Below, piece after piece: positions 16,825 through 25,752 of a stretch of DNA of 64,000 nucleotides. Source of the DNA: Sporomusa sp. KB1 (lineage in GTDB: Bacteria; Bacillota; Negativicutes; Sporomusales; Sporomusaceae). The translations under genes were made by a program, and so were the position numbers. The notes under the pieces were generated by a model that saw only the letters and a list, made by a program, of their open reading frames with translations, searched no databases and was not told the origin of the DNA. Numbering within the stretch: the stretch's first letter is position 1; each line of letters opens with the position of its first letter. Where the stretch lies: the NCBI RefSeq assembly GCF_007830295.1, contig NZ_VLKC01000002.1, positions 3,187,906 through 3,251,905 on the forward strand, given 5' to 3'.

Positions 16825-17451
16825 ATGGATAAACCTACTTTTGCTATATATCTTGCTAAACTAAGAAACGAGAAGGGACTTACACAACAGCAAGTAGCTG
16901 ATATCACTGGCCTTTCAAGGGCACGGCTAAATAACTACGAACAAGGAGTTCGAGAGCCAGATTTAAGTACTGTAGCTACTCTTGCTGAATTTTATAATGT
17001 AAGCATAGACAAACTGCTGGGAAAATCTAATCATTCTGCCGGCTCTGAAAAAGGGAGATTTCTGCCAGTGGTTGGGGCAGTTAAAATTACTGCTGATAAA
17101 TTGCTTGTCTATGAACAGAGTCTTGGTGAAGAATGGGCCGACAGTGAAGATATAAACAATGAGAATAAATTTTATTGGTTTCAGATTAAAGACGATTGCA
17201 TGATTAATGAAGGTATACGGCGAGATGATTTAGCTCTTGTTTGTGAGCAGCTAGATGTTGAAAATGGGGACTTGGCTTTTGTTGCACTGGGTGATGGACA
17301 AACTACTTTAAGGCGTGTTTATAAAAAAGATGAGAATATTGTTCTGCAATCTGCTAATCCTAAATATCCACCTGTGATTCTTTCTGATAAAGAACAAAAC
17401 GAAATATATATCATTGGCAAAGTGAAGGCTACTAAAAGGAAATATGATTAA
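16825..17451 (+). CDS. XRE repressor with an S24 peptidase-like domain lacking the catalytic Ser/Lys
   Basis: 208 residues: HTH_3 at about 5-60 (LTQQQVADITGLSRARLNNY), then a LexA/CI-type C-terminal domain. In active members the nucleophile lies in a D-S-M motif and the lysine near T-x-K-R. Here the equivalents read DDCMINEG and TTLRRVY, so serine appears as cysteine and lysine as arginine. Self-cleavage is therefore doubtful, and the domain may only dimerise. The ATG at 16825 follows GGTGGTGA. It diverges from the short HTH protein, but no phage structural genes follow, so the pair is probably a stranded switch or a host regulator. Confidence 0.85.
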   Translation: MDKPTFAIYLAKLRNEKGLTQQQVADITGLSRARLNNYEQGVREPDLSTVATLAEFYNVSIDKLLGKSNHSAGSEKGRFLPVVGAVKITADKLLVYEQSLGEEWADSEDINNENKFYWFQIKDDCMINEGIRRDDLALVCEQLDVENGDLAFVALGDGQTTLRRVYKKDENIVLQSANPKYPPVILSDKEQNEIYIIGKVKATKRKYD

Positions 17452-17466
17452 AAGACTTAAGTTCCT

Positions 17467-17522
17467 CCGATCATGTTATCGTGCTGGGATAAACCTGCCG
17501 TAACATGATCGGCGTTTTATTC
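17467..17522 (+). terminator. Terminator after the S24-type repressor
   Basis: A perfect 12-bp stem (CCGATCATGTTA / TAACATGATCGG) with a 22-base loop is followed by CGTTTTATT. The loop contains CTGGGATAAACCTGC, seen almost identically near 7516-7528 (GTGGGATAAACCTGC), so this hairpin may derive from a repeat. Confidence 0.6.
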
Positions 17523-17577
17523 CGGAGACAGGAGCAATTTTTAACCTGCATTTAGTCAAATTCATTCCGGCGTTGAA

Positions 17578-17685
17578 GAAGCAAGAGGACGCAAAATCTG
17601 CTTCGCAACAACACTTGATTTTATACTTCTGGAGGGGGAACAGGGCTGGCACAACAGAAGCAAAGTGTACGTCCCGGTGCTTCTT
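17578..17685. repeat. GACG/CGTC palindrome-ended repeat, copy 4
   Basis: A full-length copy matching copies 2 and 3 with a small deletion in the CAGGGCTGGCACAAC block; the ends read GAAGCAAGAGGACGC and ACGTCCCGGTGCTTCTT. Confidence 0.8.
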
Positions 17686-17720
17686 CCAATATCAATCATT
17701 TAATAAATTATGTCACGTAC

Positions 17721-17774
17721 GAAACTTGCAAGAAATGATGACAAAAGTTGCAAAAATTATGTACAAAACTTGCA
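17721..17774. repeat. Three short direct repeats with 22-bp period
   Basis: GAAACTTGCA, AAAAGTTGCA and AAAACTTGCA start at 17721, 17743 and 17765, exactly 22 bp apart, putting them on one face of the helix. This suggests an operator array. A hairpin with arms CCTGCTAAATT / AATTTGGCAGG follows at about 17879-17908. Confidence 0.5.
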
Positions 17775-17952
17775 TTATTAAATTTGAGTGTATCAATATT
17801 GAATTTATAACGAACCTTAGACAAAGCATTGACGGAGGTTTTATACAAATGAATTAACTGAGGCAATAAAGAGAAACTCCTGCTAAATTTGTATCAATTT
17901 GGCAGGAATTTGGCGTTTGTATGACAAATTAAGTAACATAAGAAACAATGGT

Positions 17953-18068
17953 GGTGTATAGGAAACAGAGCGAACCGTCCCGCTGTATCCTTGTGAATTC
18001 TATCCCGACTAGGGCAAGTCCGGTTCCGTGAGCGAGGCTGGAACGTGAGTTCCGCCTCTACTCGATAC
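17953..18068. repeat. RAYT right end followed by a probable group II intron scrap
   Basis: GGAAACAGAGCGAACCGTCCC at about 17958-17978 is a stray RAYT right end. Bases 18014-18065 (CAAGTCCGGTTCCGTGAGCG, then GGCTGGAACGTGAG and CCGCCTCTACTCG) resemble the conserved stem and CTACTCG junction that precede the reverse-transcriptase frame in bacterial group II introns. No reverse transcriptase follows, so it would be debris. Confidence 0.35.
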
Positions 18069-18113
18069 TGTATCCCAAGACCTTGAGAATTAATTGAAGT
18101 TGGAGGGCGAGAT

Positions 18114-18353
18114 ATGAAAAAAGAAACAAAAGGTGAAACGGGAACTAAAAAAGCATCTCATAGTACTAATGATAGTGGTAAGAAAAATTCATCATCATCA
18201 TCTTCTTCAGTAAGGAAGAAAATAGATGCTCAACTTGAATATAGTAAAATTATCCAAAAGGATTCAGGTAGAAATGGGTGTTACAGAGTTTCACCTCCAA
18301 GGGATAGACCTACAGCATCAGAAGATGATACAAAAGGTAAAGTAAATGAGTAA
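18114..18353 (+). CDS. Small Lys/Ser-rich protein, unknown
   Basis: 79 residues, very polar, with a Lys/Thr-rich start, an SSSSSSS run near residue 30 and GRNGCYRVSPPRDRPTASED near the end. The ATG is preceded by TTGGAGGGCGAG. It overlaps the next gene by eight bases, so the two are probably translated together. There is no recognised domain; it could be a disordered accessory or antitoxin-like partner for the membrane protein. Base composition is AT-rich like the two following genes. Confidence 0.6.
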   Translation: MKKETKGETGTKKASHSTNDSGKKNSSSSSSSVRKKIDAQLEYSKIIQKDSGRNGCYRVSPPRDRPTASEDDTKGKVNE

Positions 18354-19101
18354 AGGCTGTTTTTATATACGATCACTCCGAGAAGAAAAAGATATAGACT
18401 TTGCAGTATATACAGATGTTGACGAAAAAGAAATTCCCGTTGAACAAAAACAGTTACGTTTAGATATAGAACAAACATTAATTGTTCTTAGGGGAATATT
18501 TAAAGAGGATGAAATTTCCTTTAATAAATATTATGAACAATTATTATCTTTAGCAGAAGCAGGTTTAAAAGTTGAGAATGTTACTCCAATAATTGCTTGT
18601 GAAGGGCTAATGACACTAAAAAAGGAAATAGTTTTTCAAGAAGCTGGAAAAATCAAAAATAAATATATAAAATCATTAGGCAGGTCAGTCTTATGCTTTA
18701 TAGGCTTTTATCTTACCTGGATATCTTTTTTTTATGGTTATGTTCCAATAGAAACCTGTTTGATGTGGGTAAACTTTTTTATAATGCTAATTGGAACAAC
18801 AGTTGGGGTTTGGCTTTCATTTGGAATTAGAAAAGTTGACCTTAAATTTGATGAATTACATATAATTGAAGAAGATAGATTTGAACCAACTATTAGAATA
18901 TTATTTGTCAGTTTATTAGCTGTTATTGTTGGATTACTTTTTTCAACAGAAGCAGTAGTCATTAAGCTTGGGGCTTTATCAACTAATATGTTAAACTATG
19001 ATTCAAAAGTGGCTCTACTTCTTGGTTTACTTTTAGGTCTAGGGGAAAAAATGTTGGCGGTTAAAGTAGCTGAACATGCAACTAAGATTTTAAAAATTTA
19101 A
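18346..19101 (+). CDS. Membrane protein of unknown family in the HEPN locus
   Basis: 251 residues. The first ~110 are soluble and charged. Four or five hydrophobic segments follow: LCFIGFYLTWISFFYGYVPI near 125, VNFFIMLIGTTVGVWLSFG near 150, ILFVSLLAVIVGLLF near 190, and VALLLGLLLGLGEKML near 225. A cytoplasmic sensor with a C-terminal membrane module is a layout common in membrane-perturbing defence effectors, but no family is recognised. The gene overlaps the small Lys/Ser-rich gene and is followed, after a 297-base spacer, by the HEPN-motif gene. Confidence 0.65.
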   Translation: MSKGCFYIRSLREEKDIDFAVYTDVDEKEIPVEQKQLRLDIEQTLIVLRGIFKEDEISFNKYYEQLLSLAEAGLKVENVTPIIACEGLMTLKKEIVFQEAGKIKNKYIKSLGRSVLCFIGFYLTWISFFYGYVPIETCLMWVNFFIMLIGTTVGVWLSFGIRKVDLKFDELHIIEEDRFEPTIRILFVSLLAVIVGLLFSTEAVVIKLGALSTNMLNYDSKVALLLGLLLGLGEKMLAVKVAEHATKILKI

Positions 19102-19398
19102 GATATTTTAAGGCTGTTTTTTAAGCTGCTAGGTCAAGCTTTTGGACATGCTTGGGTGAGAAGGAGTAGCAAAGAAAAATAATATGTGTCTTAGCGCTAA
19201 CTCTATGGAAGGTGAAATTGAAAGTTAGAAGGCATGCAATTAAGTTCATAGTGACGATGGGAGATGTCTCGTTTTGGCAACTGCCCCCCAAGTGAGAGAG
19301 TACTAGAAGTATGTGGCAAAATGTTGACAATGTTAGGAACGTGCCTAGATGTCTATGTCGTAATTTTCGAATTTTTTTAGGAAAAGAGGTGAATGTGT
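19102..19398 (+). ncRNA. Structured-looking spacer before the HEPN gene (RNA candidate)
   Basis: 297 bases with no credible frame but several nested inverted repeats on the + strand: CAAGC/GCTTG enclosed by GCTGCT/AGTAGC-type arms (19127-19175), CTAACT...AGTTAG (19198-19229), and TTGGCAACTGCC near 19274-19286. GC content is higher than in the flanking genes. It may be a non-coding RNA, a long leader, or intron debris. No promoter or terminator was certain. Confidence 0.3.
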
Positions 19399-20703
19399 TT
19401 GGCAAAAAAGATTAAAGATAACTACTCTTTTAAAGAAATGGATTTCAAATTTAAGGGTTATAAAATTTTATCATCAATGTATAAAATGGCATCAAAAATA
19501 GGTTTGAAGAATGATAAGATGGATGAAAGTTTTAATAAACTAGTTGAGCTCAATCGACAGTATAATCAAATAAAAGAAACACCAGATGAATTTAATTCTT
19601 TCTTTTCGGAACAAGGTTGGATTGCATATGAAACGATGAACTTCGATATAATGTTAAAATCAGTTGAACTTGCAAAAAGTGGGAGCAAGGATGAAGCAGA
19701 GCAGATTCTCGTTGATTATTACAGTGAGGATACTCTTCGTTTTTCAATCATGCGACTAAAGGGAATAGAACAGTTTCGTCCAAGAATTAATCTTACTTAT
19801 AATGCACTTGATGATTATTTAGCTCAACGATATTACGCATGCATTCCTATTATTCTCATGATGATTGATGGATTTGTAAATGATTTTGAACAGAAAGGTT
19901 TTTTTGCGTCAGAAGTTAACTTATCTATATGGGATTCTATTGCAGCACATGATAGTGGATTAAATCAATTAGCATGCATTTTCGGGAAATCTAGGAAAAA
20001 AACCACAAGTGAGGAAATAAGACTGCCATATCGGAATGGAATACTTCATGGCAGAGACTTAGGGTATGGTAATAAGATGGTGGCTGCGAAGAGTTGGGCT
20101 GCTTTATTTGCCATTGGAGATTGGGCAAGAGCATTAAAGGACGGGAAAAAGGGAATTGAGAAAGTATTCAAACCTCCTACGCTTAAAGAAAATGTAATAT
20201 CACTAACTGAATCGCTAAAACAGTATAGCCAGATTCAGGAAGAAAAAAAGACGATTACAGATTGGCGTCCAAGAAAAATGATAGTTGGTCTGGATGTTCC
20301 GGAGATGGGGGAAGACAAAGAATATGAATTAGGTAGTCCAGAGAGAACTTTAGTTGAATTTTTAACGTATCTAAAAAAAAGTAATTATGGAAAAATGGCA
20401 CAGTGTACAACTAAGCTTTGTCCTTCAACTGATTCTGTAGGGAAGGTCGCTAAAGAAGTCAGAGAGATCTTTCAGAAGAAACAAATGACCAATTTCAAAA
20501 TAATCAATATAAGAGATGAGGCACCAGCCATAAGCGAAATTGATACCGCTTTAACTTTTGAATTGAATAGCAATGAAGTTATTCATAATCATACTTTTAG
20601 GCTTATTTATCAAGATGATGAGTGTAACTCATATGTTAGAGGGCATGATAAAGGCATGTGGAAGATTCTTTGGAATTTTTATCCTATTGAGTTTGTTAAT
20701 TAG
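19399..20703 (+). CDS. HEPN-motif (R-x4-H) protein, candidate RNase effector
   Basis: 434 residues from TTG 19399, which has GAGGTG at correct spacing; the ATG at 19393 is too close to it. The middle segment LPYRNGILHGRDLGYGN holds R-N-x3-H at about residues 212-217, the catalytic R-x4-H of HEPN ribonucleases, preceded by helical sequence with YYACIPIILMMIDGFVNDFE. The last ~130 residues form a separate domain. HEPN proteins often act in abortive infection or toxin-antitoxin pairs by cutting RNA. Association with the upstream small and membrane proteins is by proximity. No close family is recognised. Confidence 0.65.
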   Translation: MAKKIKDNYSFKEMDFKFKGYKILSSMYKMASKIGLKNDKMDESFNKLVELNRQYNQIKETPDEFNSFFSEQGWIAYETMNFDIMLKSVELAKSGSKDEAEQILVDYYSEDTLRFSIMRLKGIEQFRPRINLTYNALDDYLAQRYYACIPIILMMIDGFVNDFEQKGFFASEVNLSIWDSIAAHDSGLNQLACIFGKSRKKTTSEEIRLPYRNGILHGRDLGYGNKMVAAKSWAALFAIGDWARALKDGKKGIEKVFKPPTLKENVISLTESLKQYSQIQEEKKTITDWRPRKMIVGLDVPEMGEDKEYELGSPERTLVEFLTYLKKSNYGKMAQCTTKLCPSTDSVGKVAKEVREIFQKKQMTNFKIINIRDEAPAISEIDTALTFELNSNEVIHNHTFRLIYQDDECNSYVRGHDKGMWKILWNFYPIEFVN

Positions 20704-20848
20704 AATATTTATTTACGGGAAGAATATGAAGAGTCTATTGTGTAAATCAAGACTACTAATAAACCAGTTCACGAAAAGAGTCTGTTATTATTGCATTATG
20801 TACTCGACTAATAATTTTATTTAGAAATATATGGTATCAAATGATTTT

Positions 20849-20882
20849 AACCGGCATTAATTATGCTGGTTTTCTATTTTTA
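20849..20882 (+). terminator. Terminator after the HEPN locus
   Basis: AACCGGCAT / ATGCTGGTT stem with loop TAATT, followed by TTCTATTTTT. Confidence 0.7.
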
Positions 20883-21027
20883 TACATTTTGTCTTGACTT
20901 ACCACAACATACCAATTATAATAAAATCTAATCCTAACAAATAACAATTATCTATTGCGCAATAATGTATGCAAAACCATCACGAAGCAAATCCTAAATG
21001 GTAGCTATAAAAAACGAGGTGATGCTA

Positions 21028-23097
21028 ATGTCTACCAAGCACGTTAACCACCTAGCGAATGAAAAGAGTCCATATTTACTACAACACGCCCACAATCCCA
21101 TAGATTGGTATCCGTGGGGCGAAGAAGCGTTTGTGAAGGCTAGAGAAGAGGACAAGCCGATCTTTTTTAGTTGTGGCTATAGTACGTGCCATTGGTGCCA
21201 TGTTATGGAACGCGAATCTTTTGAGGATTTGGAAGTTGCTGCGCTGCTGAACAATTATTTTGTTGCAGTCAAGGTTGACCGGGAAGAGCGGCCAGATGTC
21301 GATCACATTTATATGGCGGTGTGTCAGGCGGTGACTGGGCAGGGCGGCTGGCCGCTGACGATTGTGATGACGCCTGAGAAGAAGCCGTTTTTTGCGGGGA
21401 CTTATCTGCCGAAGCATGCTATGTGGGGCAGACCGGGGCTGCTTGAAGTGTTGTCAATGCTGAAGGAACAGTGGGATCAGAACCGGGATAAAATTGAGGA
21501 GATTGGCGAAAAGCTATCCCAATCGCTACGGCCGCAGACGGTTAAACCGGAGAAGGGACAGTTGTCGCAGGCTACGCTGGAGAAGGCTTTTTCTCAGCTT
21601 TTACATGATTTTGATCCTGCTTATGGCGGGTTTGGGGCGGCGCCAAAGTTTCCAACACCGCATAATTTATTGTTTTTATTACGCTACTGGCGGCGGTCAG
21701 AGGATAAAAAAGCCATTGCTATGGTTGTAAAGACGTTGGATGCCATGAGTCGGGGCGGGATCTATGATCATCTTGGTTTTGGGTTTGCCCGGTATTCAAC
21801 CGATAATAAATGGCTGGCACCACATTTTGAAAAGATGCTTTATGATAATGCACTGTTGTGTTATGCTTATGTGGAAGCATACCAGTGTACTGCTGATCCG
21901 GATTTTGCCCGTGTTGCCGAAGAGATCATTACCTATGTCCTGCGGGATATGACTAACGCCGGAGGCGGGTTTTATTCGGCAGAGGATGCAGATTCAGAAG
22001 GCGTTGAAGGCAAGTTCTACGTTTGGTCCCGCCAGGAGATTCTGGCGATATTGGGCCCGGAACTGGGCGAGTTATTTGCTGATGCTTACGATGTCACCCC
22101 GAATGGCAATTTTGAAGGGGAAAGCATTATAAATTTGATTGACCATGATTTATATGATTATGCTGCCAAGAATAATCTTGATATTAATGAGCTTGAGTCT
22201 CAAATGGCTGAGGCTAGGGAAAAATTATATCAGGTACGTGAGCAACGGCAACATCCGTTTAAAGATGACAAGATTTTAACTGCCTGGAATGGGCTAATGG
22301 TTGCGGCATTGGCTAAGGCTGCCAGAGTACTGCAACGCGAGGATTACACGCAGGCTGCAGAGCGGGCTGTGGAGTTTATCTTTGAGAAGCTGACTGCTGC
22401 GGATGGGAAACGACTGTTGGCACGGTACCGGGATGGTGATGCGGCTTATAAAGGTTATGTTGATGACTATGCTTTTCTGCTATGGGGTCTGCTGGAGGTT
22501 TATGAAACAACCTTTAATCCGAAGTATTTGCGGCAGGCGATTCATATCAGCTTGGACCTTAAGGAATTGTTTTGGGACAGTGGGGATGGCGGCTTTTATT
22601 TTACCGGAAATGATAGTGAAGAACTTTTGCTGCGGCCCAAGGAAATCTATGATGGTGCTATGCCTTCAGGTAATTCTGTGGCCGCGTTGGCTTTGCTCAA
22701 ACTAGCACGATTAACGGATAACAATGAGTATAATGCGATGGTAGAAGCGATATTTACTTGTTTTAGCTCTGAAGTTACGCATTATCCCCGGGCCTATACT
22801 TTCTTTTTGCTGGCGCTTGACTATTACCTGTCAGCTCCCAGCCATATTGTTATTGCTGGGGACAAAGAAGACACTGAGGTTCAGGCTATGCTGGCGTTGG
22901 CTAGACAGCGGTTTATGCCGGAAACGACTGTTATTTATAATAATCCGGAATATCAAACCGATAATTCGGAATTAATCCCGGTAGCTGCCGGGCAAGTAGC
23001 TGTTGGTGGCCGAGCCACTGGCTATATTTGTGAAAATTTTGCTTGTCAACGTCCGGTTCAGACTTTGGAAGAATTTAAGCAATATCTGGAAAAATAA
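21028..23097 (+). CDS. YyaL-type thioredoxin-domain protein (DUF255, N-acylglucosamine epimerase-like fold)
   Basis: 689 residues from ATG 21028, chosen because GAGGTGATG lies just upstream; an in-frame ATG at 20998 adds ten non-conserved residues. The N-terminal thioredoxin-like domain has the signature [20 protein letters not shown] and the redox motif STCHWCHVM (C-x-x-C). It is followed by a large alpha/alpha-barrel region with conserved [15 protein letters not shown] and [10 protein letters not shown]. This is the SPATA20/YyaL family, common in bacteria and animals with no settled enzymatic role. GC content is higher than in the HEPN locus, marking the return to core sequence. Confidence 0.92.
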   Translation: MSTKHVNHLANEKSPYLLQHAHNPIDWYPWGEEAFVKAREEDKPIFFSCGYSTCHWCHVMERESFEDLEVAALLNNYFVAVKVDREERPDVDHIYMAVCQAVTGQGGWPLTIVMTPEKKPFFAGTYLPKHAMWGRPGLLEVLSMLKEQWDQNRDKIEEIGEKLSQSLRPQTVKPEKGQLSQATLEKAFSQLLHDFDPAYGGFGAAPKFPTPHNLLFLLRYWRRSEDKKAIAMVVKTLDAMSRGGIYDHLGFGFARYSTDNKWLAPHFEKMLYDNALLCYAYVEAYQCTADPDFARVAEEIITYVLRDMTNAGGGFYSAEDADSEGVEGKFYVWSRQEILAILGPELGELFADAYDVTPNGNFEGESIINLIDHDLYDYAAKNNLDINELESQMAEAREKLYQVREQRQHPFKDDKILTAWNGLMVAALAKAARVLQREDYTQAAERAVEFIFEKLTAADGKRLLARYRDGDAAYKGYVDDYAFLLWGLLEVYETTFNPKYLRQAIHISLDLKELFWDSGDGGFYFTGNDSEELLLRPKEIYDGAMPSGNSVAALALLKLARLTDNNEYNAMVEAIFTCFSSEVTHYPRAYTFFLLALDYYLSAPSHIVIAGDKEDTEVQAMLALARQRFMPETTVIYNNPEYQTDNSELIPVAAGQVAVGGRATGYICENFACQRPVQTLEEFKQYLEK

Positions 23098-23101
23098 TGC
23101 G

Positions 23102-23161
23102 TTTCAGCATAGCTGAAACATCGTTTGTTCAGGTGGGGAGTCTACTCCAGATGAACAAACG
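23102..23161 (+). terminator. Two hairpins after the YyaL-type gene
   Basis: TTTCAGCATAGCTGAAA and the longer CGTTTGTTCA / TGAACAAACG arms lie in tandem. Neither has a clear T-run, so they may be processing sites rather than terminators. Confidence 0.4.
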
Positions 23162-23286
23162 CTGCCTGTAGAGGCGGGAGTCTTGACTCGCGTACTAAGA
23201 TTAAGATAAAAATGAGTAATAAATATTAGTTAGATAACGCTAAAATTTGTTATTCGAAAGTTAAAAAGGGAAAGGGGCAAATACAA

Positions 23287-23799
23287 ATGATTAGTGTAAA
23301 ATTACAAAAAGCAGTTAATGACCAAATTCAAGCGGAAATGTATTCAGCAAATCTTTATTTGGCTATGTCTGGCTACTGTATGTCTAAAGGTCTGAAGGGG
23401 TTTGCTAATTGGCTGCGGGTACAGTACCAGGAGGAAACTATGCATGCGCTGAAGTTTGTTGATTATATACTCGCGCGTGGTGGTGAGCTTGAACTTAAGG
23501 AAATTGATGCTGCGCCGACTGACTTTGGCAAGCCGGTTGATGTTTTTTCAAAAGTATTAGCTCACGAAGAGCATGTTACAGATCTCATTAATAAGCTTCA
23601 CGAAGTAGCTGTTGAGGAAAAAGATGTTGCTGCTCAAATCTTCATACAATGGTTTGTGACTGAACAGGTGGAGGAAGAGTCTACTACTAGTGGAATTCTT
23701 GAACAACTTAAAATGGTTGGTGATAAAAGCTCGGGGTTATTCTATTTGGATAAAGAATTAGCTACCAGAACGTATCAGCCGCCTGCAGCTAATGCGTAA
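23287..23799 (+). CDS. ftnA: Ferritin (non-haem, FtnA type)
   Basis: 170 residues, the usual length. Ferroxidase-centre ligands are visible: Glu in QIQAEMYSANLY (about residue 17), E-E-T-M-H (about 50-53), Glu in HEEHVTDL (about 94) and Q-V-E-E-E (about 126-130). The C-terminus is short. It oxidises and stores iron in a 24-subunit shell in the cytoplasm, protecting an anaerobe during oxygen exposure. GGAAAGGGG precedes the ATG. It is monocistronic, with a terminator after it. Confidence 0.95.
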   Translation: MISVKLQKAVNDQIQAEMYSANLYLAMSGYCMSKGLKGFANWLRVQYQEETMHALKFVDYILARGGELELKEIDAAPTDFGKPVDVFSKVLAHEEHVTDLINKLHEVAVEEKDVAAQIFIQWFVTEQVEEESTTSGILEQLKMVGDKSSGLFYLDKELATRTYQPPAANA

Positions 23800-23842
23800 T
23801 TAAAAGAGGTATTTTGTCCAGATTGTTTACCATAATTTTGGA

Positions 23843-23873
23843 AATCCTGTCATAAATGGCAGGATTTTTTTTA
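23843..23873 (+). terminator. Terminator after the ferritin gene
   Basis: AATCCTG / CAGGATT stem followed by eight T. Confidence 0.8.
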
Positions 23874-23961
23874 TGTTTAGAGAATTTCCTTAATTACGCC
23901 AAAAAAAATGCGATATATATTATAGTGGTACTTTGCCTACAGGTTATAGGGAGGGCTTTCA

Positions 23962-24747
23962 TTGGAAAAATCAACAGTTATTGGTGTAGTAATGGGTATT
24001 GTGGCCGTTAGTGTCGGTATGGTGCTTAAGGGCGCTAGTCTGACGGCTCTGATAAACCCCGCAGCATTTTTAATTATTATTGTTGGTACAGCGGCTGCGT
24101 TACTTAATGCATTCCCGATGGATCAAATCAAGAACTTTCCGGTATTATGCAAAAAATTGGTTAAAAAGGATGAGCATATTTCTAAATCTGATTTACTAAC
24201 CTTGTTTGTCGAATTGTCTCAAGTTGCCAGGCGGGAAGGTATTCTTGCCTTAGAGAGCAGGTTGGAAGAAATTCATGATCCATTTTTGAAAAATGGTATG
24301 AGTATGGTTATTGACGGTATGGATGTTGATTTTGTTAGGGATGTACTTGATGCGGATATTGAGGCCATGGAAGAACGCCACCGCTCAGGGGCGCTCATTT
24401 TTGCCCAGGCTGGTATGTATGCGCCTACGCTCGGTGTTTTGGGTGCGGTAATTGGCCTGATTGCGGCTCTCGGCAACCTAAACGATATAGAAGCGTTAGG
24501 GCATGCGATTGCTGCCGCGTTCGTTGCAACTTTGCTTGGTATATTTACCGGGTATGTGCTTTGGCATCCATTTGCTAATAAACTTAAGTTAGTATCCAAA
24601 GATGAAGTGGAATTAAAGCGAATGATGGTTGAAGGCATACTATCGCTACAAGCCGGTGATTCACCAATGGCTATTGAGTCCAAGCTGCTGGTATTTATTC
24701 CGCAGAAGGTTCGGGACTTATTAAAGCCTAAACCGGAGGGTAAATAA
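23962..24747 (+). CDS. motA: Flagellar motor stator protein MotA
   Basis: 261 residues starting with TTG after GGGAGGG. It has four membrane helices, two near the N-terminus and two near residues 145-200 (LGVLGAVIGLIAALGNL with the channel-lining region). The cytoplasmic loop with RREGILALE and MEERHRSG is typical of the MotA/PomA family and is where the rotor contact charges lie. It partners the downstream MotB in a proton- or sodium-driven stator. Its stop overlaps the motB start (TAATG). Confidence 0.93.
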   Translation: MEKSTVIGVVMGIVAVSVGMVLKGASLTALINPAAFLIIIVGTAAALLNAFPMDQIKNFPVLCKKLVKKDEHISKSDLLTLFVELSQVARREGILALESRLEEIHDPFLKNGMSMVIDGMDVDFVRDVLDADIEAMEERHRSGALIFAQAGMYAPTLGVLGAVIGLIAALGNLNDIEALGHAIAAAFVATLLGIFTGYVLWHPFANKLKLVSKDEVELKRMMVEGILSLQAGDSPMAIESKLLVFIPQKVRDLLKPKPEGK

Positions 24748-25520
24748 TGAGTAGAAAGAAAAAAAAAGAGTATCATGAGGAACATGCGGATGAGACTTGG
24801 CTGGTTCCTTACTCTGATATTTTGACATTGCTCTTGGCATTGTTTATTGTACTGTTTGCTTCCGCTCAGGTTGATTCGAAAAAATTTGATCAGATAAAAG
24901 CTTCATTTAATGTAGCGTTTAGTGGTAGTCCGGCATTGCTGGACAACCCTAAACCGCCTCAGCCGGAAAATGGCAGTCAGGCTCCACCGATACCGTATTT
25001 ACCGACTGTTATAGATGCGGGTGCGACTAATGAAAAGAAGGCTTATATGCAGGAAACAGCTCAGTTGGTTGAGACTAAGAAGAAACTGGATAAATATATT
25101 GCCGAAAATGGGTTAGGCAATGACTTGGTAACCTTGCTGACTGATGATGGGTTGATGATTCGAATTAAAGATACAGCATTATTTCCATCAGGAAGTGCAA
25201 CGCTTAGACCGGAATCACGCCGCTTTGGTGAACAGATAGCCAAACTTTTGCAGCCGCTTACACAAAAAGTTACGGTGTCAGGGCATACGGATATTATTCC
25301 AATAAATACCAGTGAATTTCCTTCTAACTGGGAACTAAGTTCCCGGCGTGGGGTAAATTTCATGAGATTTTTGCTGGCTCAGGATACCGGACTTAAGGCA
25401 GAACGGTTTAGTGCTACCGGTTACGGTGAATACCGGCCTATTGCCAGCAATAATACGGAAGAAGGCCGGGCGGCTAACCGGCGGGTTGAGATCCTTATCC
25501 AGCGTAACTACCGGCCATAG
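24747..25520 (+). CDS. motB: Flagellar motor stator protein MotB
   Basis: 257 residues: a basic N-terminus, one membrane helix with the ion-binding aspartate in PYSDILTLLLALFIVLFASA, a plug/linker rich in proline, and an OmpA-like peptidoglycan-binding domain (VSGHTDIIP, NWELSSRRGVNFMRFL, EEGRAANRRVEI). It anchors the stator to the wall. It is translationally coupled to motA. The pair indicates motility, although no other flagellar genes are in this window. Confidence 0.94.
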   Translation: MSRKKKKEYHEEHADETWLVPYSDILTLLLALFIVLFASAQVDSKKFDQIKASFNVAFSGSPALLDNPKPPQPENGSQAPPIPYLPTVIDAGATNEKKAYMQETAQLVETKKKLDKYIAENGLGNDLVTLLTDDGLMIRIKDTALFPSGSATLRPESRRFGEQIAKLLQPLTQKVTVSGHTDIIPINTSEFPSNWELSSRRGVNFMRFLLAQDTGLKAERFSATGYGEYRPIASNNTEEGRAANRRVEILIQRNYRP

Positions 25521-25592
25521 AAAATAGTTGATGATTTCAAAGTTGCTTGTCGTCAGGAAACTATTGCAACAAGTAAATAATTGGTTTATGCT

Positions 25593-25625
25593 AAATGAGG
25601 CAGTTATATGGCCTCATTTTTAATT
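25593..25625 (+). terminator. Terminator after motB
   Basis: AAATGAGGC / GCCTCATTT stem followed by TTAATTT. Confidence 0.75.
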
Positions 25626-25752
25626 TGTAAGACAATTTTTGCTATAATTTTCTTGCCTATAGGGACAAACAACATTATAATGACTTATGTTTACCTTGGG
25701 ATATAATATAGGTATTGGATAAGATAGAGTTCAGCGAAGGAGAACCAATACT

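Noticed and set aside
17573..17857. 94-codon open frame across repeat copy 4
   Set aside because: Begins inside the repeat and runs through the 22-bp spaced direct repeats; composition is not protein-like.
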